Shown in pieces: positions 7,406 through 11,684 of a stretch of 11,684 bases of DNA (the stretch's first letter is position 1; the number at the start of each line of letters is the position of its first letter). The position numbers were made by a program, and so were the translations under genes. The DNA is from Patescibacteria group bacterium UBA1400 (GTDB taxonomy: Bacteria; Patescibacteriota; Microgenomatia; UBA1400): the NCBI GenBank assembly GCA_002305125.1, contig DBQG01000004.1:775-12458 (forward strand), written 5' to 3'. The notes under the pieces are model-generated. The model ran no database searches. It was not told the DNA's origin and was given only the letters and a program-made list of their open reading frames with translations.

Positions 7406-7612
7406 ATGAAAGCTGCTAAATATTTTTTATGTGGATTAGTTTTAGGAGTTTTAGCTATGGTTTCTTTGCTTCAAGTAAGCACAGTCCAGGCTTCTCCTAA
7501 AAATCATAACTACAATAGTTATAAACAGGAAAACGGTGATCCTGAGGGCGGTTCTGAAGATCAAAAACAGTGTTTAGGACCACAGGATGAGGATTGCGGA
7601 CCCGGACTTTAA
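7406..7612 (+). CDS. Small secreted protein of unknown function
   Basis: The protein has 68 residues. Residues 1-29 look like a signal peptide: lysines at 2 and 5, a hydrophobic core from about 7 to 24, and TVQA at 26-29 with predicted cleavage after A29. The mature part would be about 39 residues, hydrophilic and acidic, with two cysteines eight apart (C56, C64) in a GPQDEDCGPGL tail that could form a small disulfide loop. I do not recognise the family. The gene stands alone, with a hairpin terminator candidate before it and a good one after it, and has an excellent ribosome site, so it may be abundant. It could be a surface or secreted peptide, or a bacteriocin-like or structural component, but nothing in the sequence decides this. 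Confidence 0.7.
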   Translation: MKAAKYFLCGLVLGVLAMVSLLQVSTVQASPKNHNYNSYKQENGDPEGGSEDQKQCLGPQDEDCGPGL

Positions 7613-7630
7613 GTTATAGAACTAGTATTT

Positions 7631-7686
7631 AACTAAAAAACCTTATTAACTTACTTTTGTATGTTTTTAAGGTTTTTAGTTTTTTT
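7631..7686 (+). terminator. Strong intrinsic terminator
   Basis: AACTAAAAAACCTTA (7631-7645) pairs with TAAGGTTTTTAGTT (7668-7681) over 14 bp with one bulged A, and the descending arm runs into a T tract (7680-7686). It lies 18 nt after the stop of the small secreted protein and separates it from the ZIP gene. Confidence 0.8.
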
Positions 7687-7721
7687 AAACTTCTTTTTCC
7701 CAAAAATATTCTTGTTTTGTT

Positions 7722-7730
7722 TGTTATAAT
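7722..7730 (+). promoter_or_regulatory. Extended -10 promoter (TGTTATAAT), leaderless ZIP start
   Basis: TGTTATAAT fits the TGnTATAAT extended -10, which can work without a good -35, and none is seen. The hexamer (7725-7730) ends 6 nt before GTG 7737, so the mRNA would begin at or next to that codon. This favours GTG 7737 over TTG 7734. Confidence 0.6.
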
Positions 7731-7736
7731 AATTTG

Positions 7737-8483
7737 GTGTCAAATCTTTATTTACCCATCTTAATTACTAGTTTGGCAGGTTTGTCTACAGTTTTAGGCA
7801 GTCTGATTGTTTTTTTTATTAAAGATTTTAAAAAAAGTTATTTAAGTTTTTTTCTTGGTCTTTCTGCCGGCGTCATGATCTACTTATCTTTAATAGAGCT
7901 TTTGCCAGAAGCAATTGAGGGCATCGGTTTTGTGAAGGCTAACACCATCTTTTTTTTAGGAATTTTATTTGTTGCTGTTATTGATCTTTTAGTGCCCCAT
8001 CATTTTAAATCCTGCAAAAGCAAAGATTATGATAAGGGGCTTATGAGAATGGGGTTGATGACTGCCCTAGGAATTGCGATTCATAATTTTCCGGAAGGGA
8101 TGATGGTTTTTTTAACTTCTTTTTCCGATCTTCGTTTTGGTCTTTTTATTGCTCTGGCTACCGCCCTGCATAATATTCCTGAAGGAATAGCTATTGTTAT
8201 TCCGGTTTTATATGCTACTAAAAACAGACTTAAGGCCTTAAAAATGTCTTTTTGGGCAGGTATTGTAGAGCCAATCGGAGGACTGGTATCATTTTTTGTT
8301 TTGCAACCGTTTTTAACCAATGGTTTTATTTCTTTTTTGTTTGCTTTTATTGCCGGCATAATGATTTATATAAGTTTGGATGAGCTTTTACCTTCATGTT
8401 TTAAAAATTGCCAGGGACACACGGCCATAACCGGTATTATTACCGGTATGTTGTTGATGTCTGTTAGCCTTTCCTTTCTTTAA
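7737..8483 (+). CDS. ZIP-family divalent metal transporter (ZupT-like)
   Basis: From GTG 7737 the protein has 248 residues with about eight membrane helices, the usual ZIP size and topology. The signature metal-site motifs are present: HNFPEG at 116-121 (helix 4) and HNIPEG at 145-150 (helix 5), plus E178 in VEPIGG. The loop between helices 3 and 4 is short and has VPHHF and SCKSKD in place of a long histidine-rich loop. Known: ZIP proteins bring Zn2+, Fe2+ or Mn2+ into the cytoplasm. Metal choice cannot be read here. There is no clear terminator after the stop; the next promoter begins 15 nt downstream. There is no palindrome like that at 8521-8544 in its own promoter. Confidence 0.9.
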   Translation: MSNLYLPILITSLAGLSTVLGSLIVFFIKDFKKSYLSFFLGLSAGVMIYLSLIELLPEAIEGIGFVKANTIFFLGILFVAVIDLLVPHHFKSCKSKDYDKGLMRMGLMTALGIAIHNFPEGMMVFLTSFSDLRFGLFIALATALHNIPEGIAIVIPVLYATKNRLKALKMSFWAGIVEPIGGLVSFFVLQPFLTNGFISFLFAFIAGIMIYISLDELLPSCFKNCQGHTAITGIITGMLLMSVSLSFL

Positions 8484-8497
8484 TCTTTTCTTTCTGC

Positions 8498-8526
8498 TTG
8501 ACAAAATCTTTTTCCAGTAGTATTAT
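8498..8526 (+). promoter_or_regulatory. Consensus-like promoter of the DUF5320 gene
   Basis: A perfect -35 TTGACA (8498-8503) and a -10 TATTAT (8521-8526, five of six) are spaced 17 bp apart. Transcription should start near 8533, giving a leader of about 37 nt with a strong Shine-Dalgarno at 8554-8565. This is the best sigma-70 promoter in the window. Confidence 0.8.
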
Positions 8527-8544
8527 GAATATATATTCATAATA
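8521..8544. promoter_or_regulatory. Perfect 24-bp palindrome over the -10/start site: probable operator
   Basis: TATTATGAATAT (8521-8532) is followed directly by its exact reverse complement (8533-8544). The core reads TGAA-N6-TTCA, the spacing typical of ArsR/SmtB-family metal sensor operators such as that of CzrA. It covers the -10 box and the predicted start site, the position where a bound repressor would block transcription. The nearby DUF134 helix-turn-helix protein is another candidate binder. No ArsR-type gene is in the window. Confidence 0.65.
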
Positions 8545-8553
8545 TTATTTGAT

Positions 8554-8565
8554 AAAGGAGGTGAG
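8554..8565 (+). promoter_or_regulatory. Near-perfect Shine-Dalgarno (AAAGGAGGTGAG)
   Basis: This is the same 12-mer as before ATG 7406. GGAGG ends 8 nt before ATG 8570 and fixes that start rather than the upstream TTG at 8549, which would place the ribosome site inside the gene. Confidence 0.85.
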
Positions 8566-8569
8566 AAAA

Positions 8570-8836
8570 ATGCCTAATTTAGATGGAACCGGTCCTCAGG
8601 GACAAGGAGCTGGAACCGGCAGAGGGTTAGGAAACTGTGGTTTTGGCCCAGGAGTCAGAAGAGGTTTTGGTAGAGGTATGGGGATGGCCAGAAGAGGTTT
8701 TGGCAGGTGTTTAGGTTGGTTTTGGCCTCAAAACAAAGAAGAACAAAAACAGGCTTTGACTGATTACAGAAAGTCTTTGGAAGAAGAGCTGGCAGAGGTT
8801 AAAAAAGAAGAGGCCGGTTTATTAAAAAACGAGTAA
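8570..8836 (+). CDS. DUF5320-like Gly/Arg-rich small protein
   Basis: The 88-residue protein starts MPNLDGTGPQGQGAGTGRG, the signature opening of DUF5320 proteins, then has a glycine/arginine/phenylalanine-rich stretch (about 17-60) with single cysteines in GLGNC and GRCLGW, and ends in a charged helix (about 62-86) likely to form a coiled coil. Known: such proteins often sit beside DUF134 regulators and NifX/NifB-type or MRP-type iron-sulfur genes; the biochemical role is unknown. Here the DUF134 gene follows directly, but no NifX-like gene is present. The strong promoter, palindromic operator and strong Shine-Dalgarno suggest high, regulated expression. A metal or iron-sulfur role is inference. 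Confidence 0.85.
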   Translation: MPNLDGTGPQGQGAGTGRGLGNCGFGPGVRRGFGRGMGMARRGFGRCLGWFWPQNKEEQKQALTDYRKSLEEELAEVKKEEAGLLKNE

Positions 8837-8841
8837 ATCCA

Positions 8842-8881
8842 AAAAAGCTTCTAGGTTGTTTATCAAACTAGGAGCTTTTTG
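8842..8881 (+). terminator. Strong intrinsic terminator after DUF5320
   Basis: AAAAAGCTTCTAG (8842-8854) pairs with CTAGGAGCTTTTT (8868-8880) over 13 bp with one G-T wobble, ending in TTTTT. It lies 5 nt after the stop. The symmetric A and T runs mean it may also work on the opposite strand. It should limit readthrough into the DUF134 gene, which has its own -10. Confidence 0.85.
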
Positions 8882-8882
8882 T

Positions 8883-8888
8883 TAAAAT
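8883..8888 (+). promoter_or_regulatory. -10 box (TAAAAT), leaderless DUF134 start
   Basis: TAAAAT ends exactly 6 nt before ATG 8895 and begins 2 nt after the terminator T run. A possible -35 TTATCA (8860-8865, four of six) would lie in the terminator loop, 17 bp upstream. No Shine-Dalgarno precedes the gene. Confidence 0.5.
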
Positions 8889-8894
8889 AACAAT

Positions 8895-9179
8895 ATGCCA
8901 AGACCTAAAAGACCACGGTTCATTCAATTTAAACCAAATGTGGTTTATTTTAAACCAAGAGGTGTGCCCTTGAGGCAGCTGGAAGAAGTTTGTTTGCAAC
9001 CGGATGAGTTGGAAGCTTTAAAGCTTTATGACCTTGATGAATGGGATCAAACGGCGGCAGCGGAAAAAATGAAAATTTCCCAGCCCACTTTTGCCCGGAT
9101 TTTAGCCTCTGCCCATAAAAAAGTGGCTGAGGCTATTATTAAAGGCAAGGCAATTCAGATTAGGGGCAAAACAGGATGA
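8895..9179 (+). CDS. DUF134 family helix-turn-helix DNA-binding protein
   Basis: The 94-residue protein matches DUF134 throughout: MPRPKRPRF at the start, VYFKPRGVPLRQLEEV (17-32), PDELEALKLYDLDEWDQTAAAEKM (36-59), then the helix-turn-helix ISQPTFARILASAHKKVAEA (61-80), and GKAIQIRG near the end. The HTH resembles sigma-70 region 4. The usual N-terminal cysteine of many relatives is not seen; C33 is the only cysteine. Known: a predicted DNA-binding family, commonly next to DUF5320 and iron-sulfur-linked genes; the ligand is unknown. Its TGA overlaps the ATG of the YibE/F gene by 4 nt (ATGA), so they are translationally coupled. It may bind the palindrome at 8521-8544 (inference). Confidence 0.9.
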   Translation: MPRPKRPRFIQFKPNVVYFKPRGVPLRQLEEVCLQPDELEALKLYDLDEWDQTAAAEKMKISQPTFARILASAHKKVAEAIIKGKAIQIRGKTG

Positions 9180-9838
9180 AGAAATTTCTTTTAACTGCTA
9201 TTCTTTTCTTTATTTTTTCCTTTTTTAGTTTTTCAGGGGCTAATTTTTGCCTGGCTCAAGAAAGTGATGGTTCTTCTTTACAGGAAGAGAATCTGGAAGT
9301 AAGAGTGACTTCTGTTTTAGAAGAAAAAGAGGTTGAGGTTTTGGGAAAATCCCAAACCTATCAAAAATTGCAGGCGGTTGTAGTTAAGGGATCACTGGCA
9401 GGCGAAGAGATTGTTTTGGAAAACGGTCATATTCCCATGGCCAGCGTTCAAAAATATAATCAAGGAGACAGCCTGTTGGTTGCCCATATAAAAGATGTAT
9501 CAGGCAATAATATTTTTTACATTACAGATTTTGTCAGGAGAGGCTCTCTTTTTTGGCTTTTCTTTCTTTTTATTGTTTTAACTTTAGGTATAGCCAGATG
9601 GAGGGGTTTAACTTCTGTTTTAGGAATGGGAGTGTCTTTTTTAATTATTTTTAAACTTATTCTACCTCACATAAACGCTGGTAAAGATCCGGTTTTAATG
9701 GCAGTTCTAGGATCATTTTTAATTATTCCATTTACCTTTTATCTTTCCCATGGGTTTGGTAAAAAAACCACGGTTGCGGTTTTAAGTACCTGTATTGCCC
9801 TTCTGATTACAGGACTCTTTTGGCCAGCTTTTTTGTAG
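9176..9838 (+). CDS. YibE/F family membrane protein, N-terminal part (split gene)
   Basis: The frame gives 220 residues: a signal peptide (1-27), an extracytoplasmic beta-rich domain (about 35-120), then membrane helices at about 125-141, 146-163, 172-191 and 199-215. RWRGL (141-145) and SHGFGKKT (191-198) with AVLST (201-205) match the first half of the YibE/F domain. The frame stops at TAG 9836 just after ITGLF, in the middle of the conserved domain; the rest continues in the -1 frame. YibE/F relatives are usually about 360-390 residues in one chain, so this is half a gene as sequenced. Function of the family is not established. Translation is coupled to DUF134 by an ATGA overlap. Confidence 0.85.
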   Translation: MKKFLLTAILFFIFSFFSFSGANFCLAQESDGSSLQEENLEVRVTSVLEEKEVEVLGKSQTYQKLQAVVVKGSLAGEEIVLENGHIPMASVQKYNQGDSLLVAHIKDVSGNNIFYITDFVRRGSLFWLFFLFIVLTLGIARWRGLTSVLGMGVSFLIIFKLILPHINAGKDPVLMAVLGSFLIIPFTFYLSHGFGKKTTVAVLSTCIALLITGLFWPAFL

Positions 9839-10299
9839 ATGCAGCCAAGTTAACCGGCTATGCTTCTGAAGAAGCAAGCTTTTTACAAGTATCCAGGCAA
9901 GGAAGTTTTAATGTGAGAGGACTGCTTTTGGCGGGAATAATTATTGGAGCTTTGGGTATTTTGGATGATATTACTATTTCCCAGGCAGCCGTAGTTTCTT
10001 CTTTAAAACAGGCCAGCAGTAAAATTAAAGCGGATGAGCTTTTTGCTAAAGCCATGGATGTAGGTAAGGACCATATTTCTTCCATGATCAATACTCTTAT
10101 TTTGGTGTATGCCGGAGCCTCTTTACCTTTGATGCTTCTTTTTGTGGATAATCCCCACCCTTTTTCAGAAATTATAAATTATGAAATTATTGCTGATGAA
10201 GTTGTCAGGACTTTAGTGGGTAGTATCGGTCTTGTCCTGGCTGTTCCCATTACCACCTTAATTGCGGTAATTGTTTTTTCTATTAAAAAGCCTAATTAA
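9820..10299 (+). CDS. YibE/F family membrane protein, C-terminal part (split gene)
   Basis: The frame runs 159 residues from a TTG at 9820, overlapping the upstream frame by 19 nt. It has KLTGYASEEASFLQ (10-23), GALGILDDITISQAAVV (43-59), GKDHISSMINTLILVYAGAS (82-101) and a last helix with GLVLAVPITTLIA (137-149), all conserved in the second half of YibE/F. TTG 9820 has no ribosome site and sits at the exact place where the upstream frame should continue, so independent translation is unlikely. The final residues overlap by 4 nt the end of the convergent - strand gene. Confidence 0.82.
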   Translation: MASFFVDAAKLTGYASEEASFLQVSRQGSFNVRGLLLAGIIIGALGILDDITISQAAVVSSLKQASSKIKADELFAKAMDVGKDHISSMINTLILVYAGASLPLMLLFVDNPHPFSEIINYEIIADEVVRTLVGSIGLVLAVPITTLIAVIVFSIKKPN

Positions 10300-10715
10300 A
10301 ACATCCAGGAGTCAAAAACAGGCGGCGGGTAGAGTTTAGACAGCAGGTAGTAGAGGCCAACGCTAATTAAGCTGAGGATCATAACTTCTTTTTTATTTAA
10401 CTTGTGTTTGGTTTTATCTAAAACTTTTATTATTTTATAGCTTGTAACTATGGTTAGGTAGGAAGTTAGAAAAGGAATGAGTATAAGCATTAAAATGCCC
10501 ATTAATATCGTTGGGATTTGAGAAAAAATAGTTTTTAAAACAGCTTCTAAAACAGGGATTTTAGACAGTAAAACCAATACGGGAACTAGAAAAAGCATAA
10601 CTGCTATAAAGCCAAGAAGAACCCAAATATTTATGGCCAGATAATTGCAAACAGTACCAGCGCAAAGATAAAAAAAATACCAGCCGACTTTATTCATGTT
10701 GCGGGCTGTAAGCAT
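10296..10715 (-). CDS. Small polytopic membrane protein, unknown family
   Basis: The 139-residue protein has about three to four hydrophobic segments (roughly 24-50, with a kink, 65-95 and 111-127), a basic loop (97-109, KVLDKTKHKLNKK), and a short C-terminal end LYPPPVFDSWMF. I do not recognise the family and see no catalytic motif. A -10 TATAAT on this strand (10723-10728) ends 7 nt before ATG 10715, supporting this start over the inner ATG at 10697. It is convergent with the YibE/F gene and divergent from the gene at 10806. Hydrophobic composition alone could be a shadow effect, but the promoter position and the lack of any competing gene argue that it is real. Confidence 0.65.
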   Translation of the reverse strand: MLTARNMNKVGWYFFYLCAGTVCNYLAINIWVLLGFIAVMLFLVPVLVLLSKIPVLEAVLKTIFSQIPTILMGILMLILIPFLTSYLTIVTSYKIIKVLDKTKHKLNKKEVMILSLISVGLYYLLSKLYPPPVFDSWMF

Positions 10716-10722
10716 AGCTTAA

Positions 10723-10728
10723 ATTATA
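10723..10728 (-). promoter_or_regulatory. -10 box (TATAAT on - strand) of the membrane protein gene
   Basis: The + strand reads ATTATA, so the - strand has a perfect TATAAT, 7 nt before ATG 10715. This again implies a leaderless or near-leaderless mRNA. Together with 10766-10774 it makes 10716-10805 a divergent promoter region. Confidence 0.55.
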
Positions 10729-10765
10729 CAGGATCTGTGTAATTGGGGTTAAAACTTGCACTTTT

Positions 10766-10774
10766 TGATATAAT
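10766..10774 (+). promoter_or_regulatory. Extended -10 promoter (TGATATAAT)
   Basis: TGATATAAT fits TGnTATAAT. Transcription would start near 10781, leaving a leader of about 25 nt that contains the Shine-Dalgarno AAGGA (10796-10800) 5 nt before ATG 10806. This gene is therefore leadered, unlike its divergent neighbour. Confidence 0.65.
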
Positions 10775-10805
10775 TAGCCTTATTTAAAAAACTATAAGGA
10801 ATCTT

Positions 10806-11054
10806 ATGAATAGACAAGAATGCAGACAGGCAAAAGCAACTATAAGAGATTTATTGGCCAATAGAGAGCCATTAGGGATGTTTCCTTCGGATGCTTTACA
10901 GCATGTTTATTTTTGTCCTTCTTGTCAGAACAGCATAGAGGCAAGTATTGCAGACGGCAGCAGCAGTTATAGGGGAAGCTTGGAAGAAACTTTGAGTTTT
11001 GCTAGAACCGCCCGGCCTCCGGTAAGTCCAGAAAATCCTTATTACGGTTGTTAA
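10806..11054 (+). CDS. Small protein with anti-sigma-like zinc motif (HxxxCxxC)
   Basis: The 82-residue soluble protein has C6, then HVYFCPSC with H33, C37 and C40, and ends in C82. The order and spacing C-x26-H-x3-C-x2-C is close to the zinc-binding anti-sigma (ZAS) motif, in which these four residues hold zinc (RsrA: C11, H37, C41, C44). No membrane helix follows, so it would be a cytosolic, stand-alone domain, and no sigma factor gene is adjacent. Residues 50-80 are polar and proline-rich, probably disordered. A zinc-binding or redox-sensing role is inference from the motif; overall identity to any family cannot be judged by eye. It has a clear promoter and AAGGA ribosome site. Confidence 0.7.
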   Translation: MNRQECRQAKATIRDLLANREPLGMFPSDALQHVYFCPSCQNSIEASIADGSSSYRGSLEETLSFARTARPPVSPENPYYGC

Positions 11055-11087
11055 TTTATAGACCAAAAAAATTCTTACTTTTTCTTA

Positions 11088-11093
11088 TATAAT
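11088..11093 (+). promoter_or_regulatory. -10 box (TATAAT), leaderless start of the flavoprotein gene
   Basis: A perfect TATAAT ends exactly 6 nt before ATG 11100. No Shine-Dalgarno and no -35 are visible. Confidence 0.55.
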
Positions 11094-11099
11094 TAGCTT

Positions 11100-11684
11100 A
11101 TGAAAATTTTTGACCTGGTTATTATCGGCGGCGGACCATCAGGTATGATGGCTGCTGTTGCCGGGCCGGAAGCTAAAACCTGTTTGCTGGAGAAAAACAC
11201 TTCTTTGGGCAAAAAACTGCTTTTAACAGGAAAAGGAAGGTGTAATTTGACTACAGTCAAAAGCATTGAGCAGATAGTCTCTGCTTTTGGCAGTGAGGGT
11301 AAGTTTCTATACGGAGCTTTAACCAGGTTTTCCCCGCAGAGATTAATAGAGTGGTTTGAGGCAAGGGGGGTGGGTTTAAAAGTTGAAAGAGGTGAGAGGG
11401 TTTTTCCTGTTTCAGACAGTTCGGAAACGGTTTTACAGGCTTTAGAGCAAGAGCTTAAAAAAAGACGGGTTGAGATTATATTTTCTTTTAAGGTTAAAAA
11501 AATATCTTTTAGCAATGGTCTTTTCCGGATCGAAAATAGTTTAAGCAAGCCTGTTTTAGGAAAAAAGGTTATTATTGCCACTGGCGGGATGTCTTATCCG
11601 GGAACCGGTTCTGAGGGAGACGGATATAAACTGGCTGCATCTTTGGGGCACAAGATTATAGTTCCCAAGCCAAGTCTGGTGCCT
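11100..11684 (+). CDS. HI0933/YhiN-family FAD-dependent oxidoreductase (partial, 3' end missing)
   Basis: The 195 residues present begin MKIFDLVIIGGGPSGMMAA, a dinucleotide-binding GGGPSG fold near the N-terminus (about 10-15). The family hallmarks follow: LGKKLLLTGKGRCNLT (about 37-52), RVFPVSDSS (about 100-108), and ATGGMSYPGTGSEGDGYKLA with LGHKI and PSLVP at the window edge. Known: HI0933/YhiN-like proteins (BaiN-related) are NAD(P)/FAD-dependent oxidoreductases of about 400 residues whose physiological substrates are mostly unknown. About half the protein is beyond the window. Its start is fixed by the leaderless promoter geometry. Confidence 0.92.
   Translation, partial: MKIFDLVIIGGGPSGMMAAVAGPEAKTCLLEKNTSLGKKLLLTGKGRCNLTTVKSIEQIVSAFGSEGKFLYGALTRFSPQRLIEWFEARGVGLKVERGERVFPVSDSSETVLQALEQELKKRRVEIIFSFKVKKISFSNGLFRIENSLSKPVLGKKVIIATGGMSYPGTGSEGDGYKLAASLGHKIIVPKPSLVP

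Noticed and set aside
8081..8359. Open frame on the - strand inside the ZIP gene
   Set aside because: It is antisense to the conserved HNFPEG and HNIPEG helices, with no promoter or ribosome site; shadow of the ZIP gene.
9815..9830. Programmed -1 frameshift in the YibE/F gene
   Set aside because: The T run is only four bases and does not form a classic X-XXY-YYZ heptamer with good re-pairing, and I see no clear downstream stem; a simple indel is more likely, so recoding is kept only as an alternative.
11093..11581. Long open frame on the - strand
   Set aside because: It lies opposite the clear HI0933/YhiN flavoprotein and its translation has no recognisable domain; it is a shadow of the real gene.
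1..11684. tRNA, rRNA, CRISPR array, insertion sequence, prophage or attachment sites
   Set aside because: No cloverleaf, evenly spaced repeats, transposase or integrase motifs or flanking terminal repeats were seen on either strand.

Overview
The window is AT-rich bacterial DNA, densely packed with genes and nearly all on the + strand. UGA is used as a stop (9177-9179), so this is the standard bacterial code. Several traits fit a small-genome bacterium of the Candidate Phyla Radiation (Patescibacteria), perhaps Microgenomates-like: AT-rich codon use, large membrane glycosyltransferase fusions, a DUF5320/DUF134 pair, and mixed leaderless and Shine-Dalgarno starts. There is no rRNA or other marker gene here, so the lineage is an inference held with low to moderate confidence.

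Layout. Positions 1-83 are the 3' end of an unidentified gene. An AT-rich spacer of about 230 bp holds a tandem repeat and possible -10 boxes. Positions 316-7292 form a cell-envelope block: a double-headed GT2 glycosyltransferase (DPM1-like domain plus XagB-like domain); a polytopic GT-C-like membrane protein fused to a GH5 glycosidase domain; a membrane-anchored lysyl oxidase with its copper and quinone-cofactor residues intact; a small DUF5665 membrane protein; and an anchored alpha/beta hydrolase of the S9/acyl-hydrolase type. Positions 7406-7612 encode a tiny secreted protein of unknown function, with a near-perfect Shine-Dalgarno and a hairpin terminator candidate on each side. Positions 7737-10299 form a metal/redox-flavoured block: a ZIP metal transporter, a DUF5320 glycine-rich protein behind a consensus promoter overlapped by a perfect 24-bp palindrome, a DUF134 helix-turn-helix protein, and a YibE/F membrane protein split into two overlapping reading frames. 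A - strand membrane protein follows, then a small protein with an anti-sigma-like zinc motif, and finally the start of a HI0933/YhiN-family flavoprotein cut off by the window end.

How the parts may work together (inference). The first two genes are almost contiguous and could make or remodel a beta-linked surface glycan. The lysyl oxidase and hydrolase that follow also carry N-terminal export or anchor signals, so the block may encode assembly and oxidative modification of a surface layer. In the second block the palindromic promoter, the DUF134 regulator and the ZIP transporter suggest metal-responsive control.

Expression pattern. Five + strand genes (5142, 5948, 7737, 8895, 11100) have a -10-like hexamer ending exactly 6 nt before the start codon, and the - strand gene has one ending 7 nt before. 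This implies leaderless mRNAs. Other genes use strong Shine-Dalgarno sites (7406, 8570, 10806, probably 2523).
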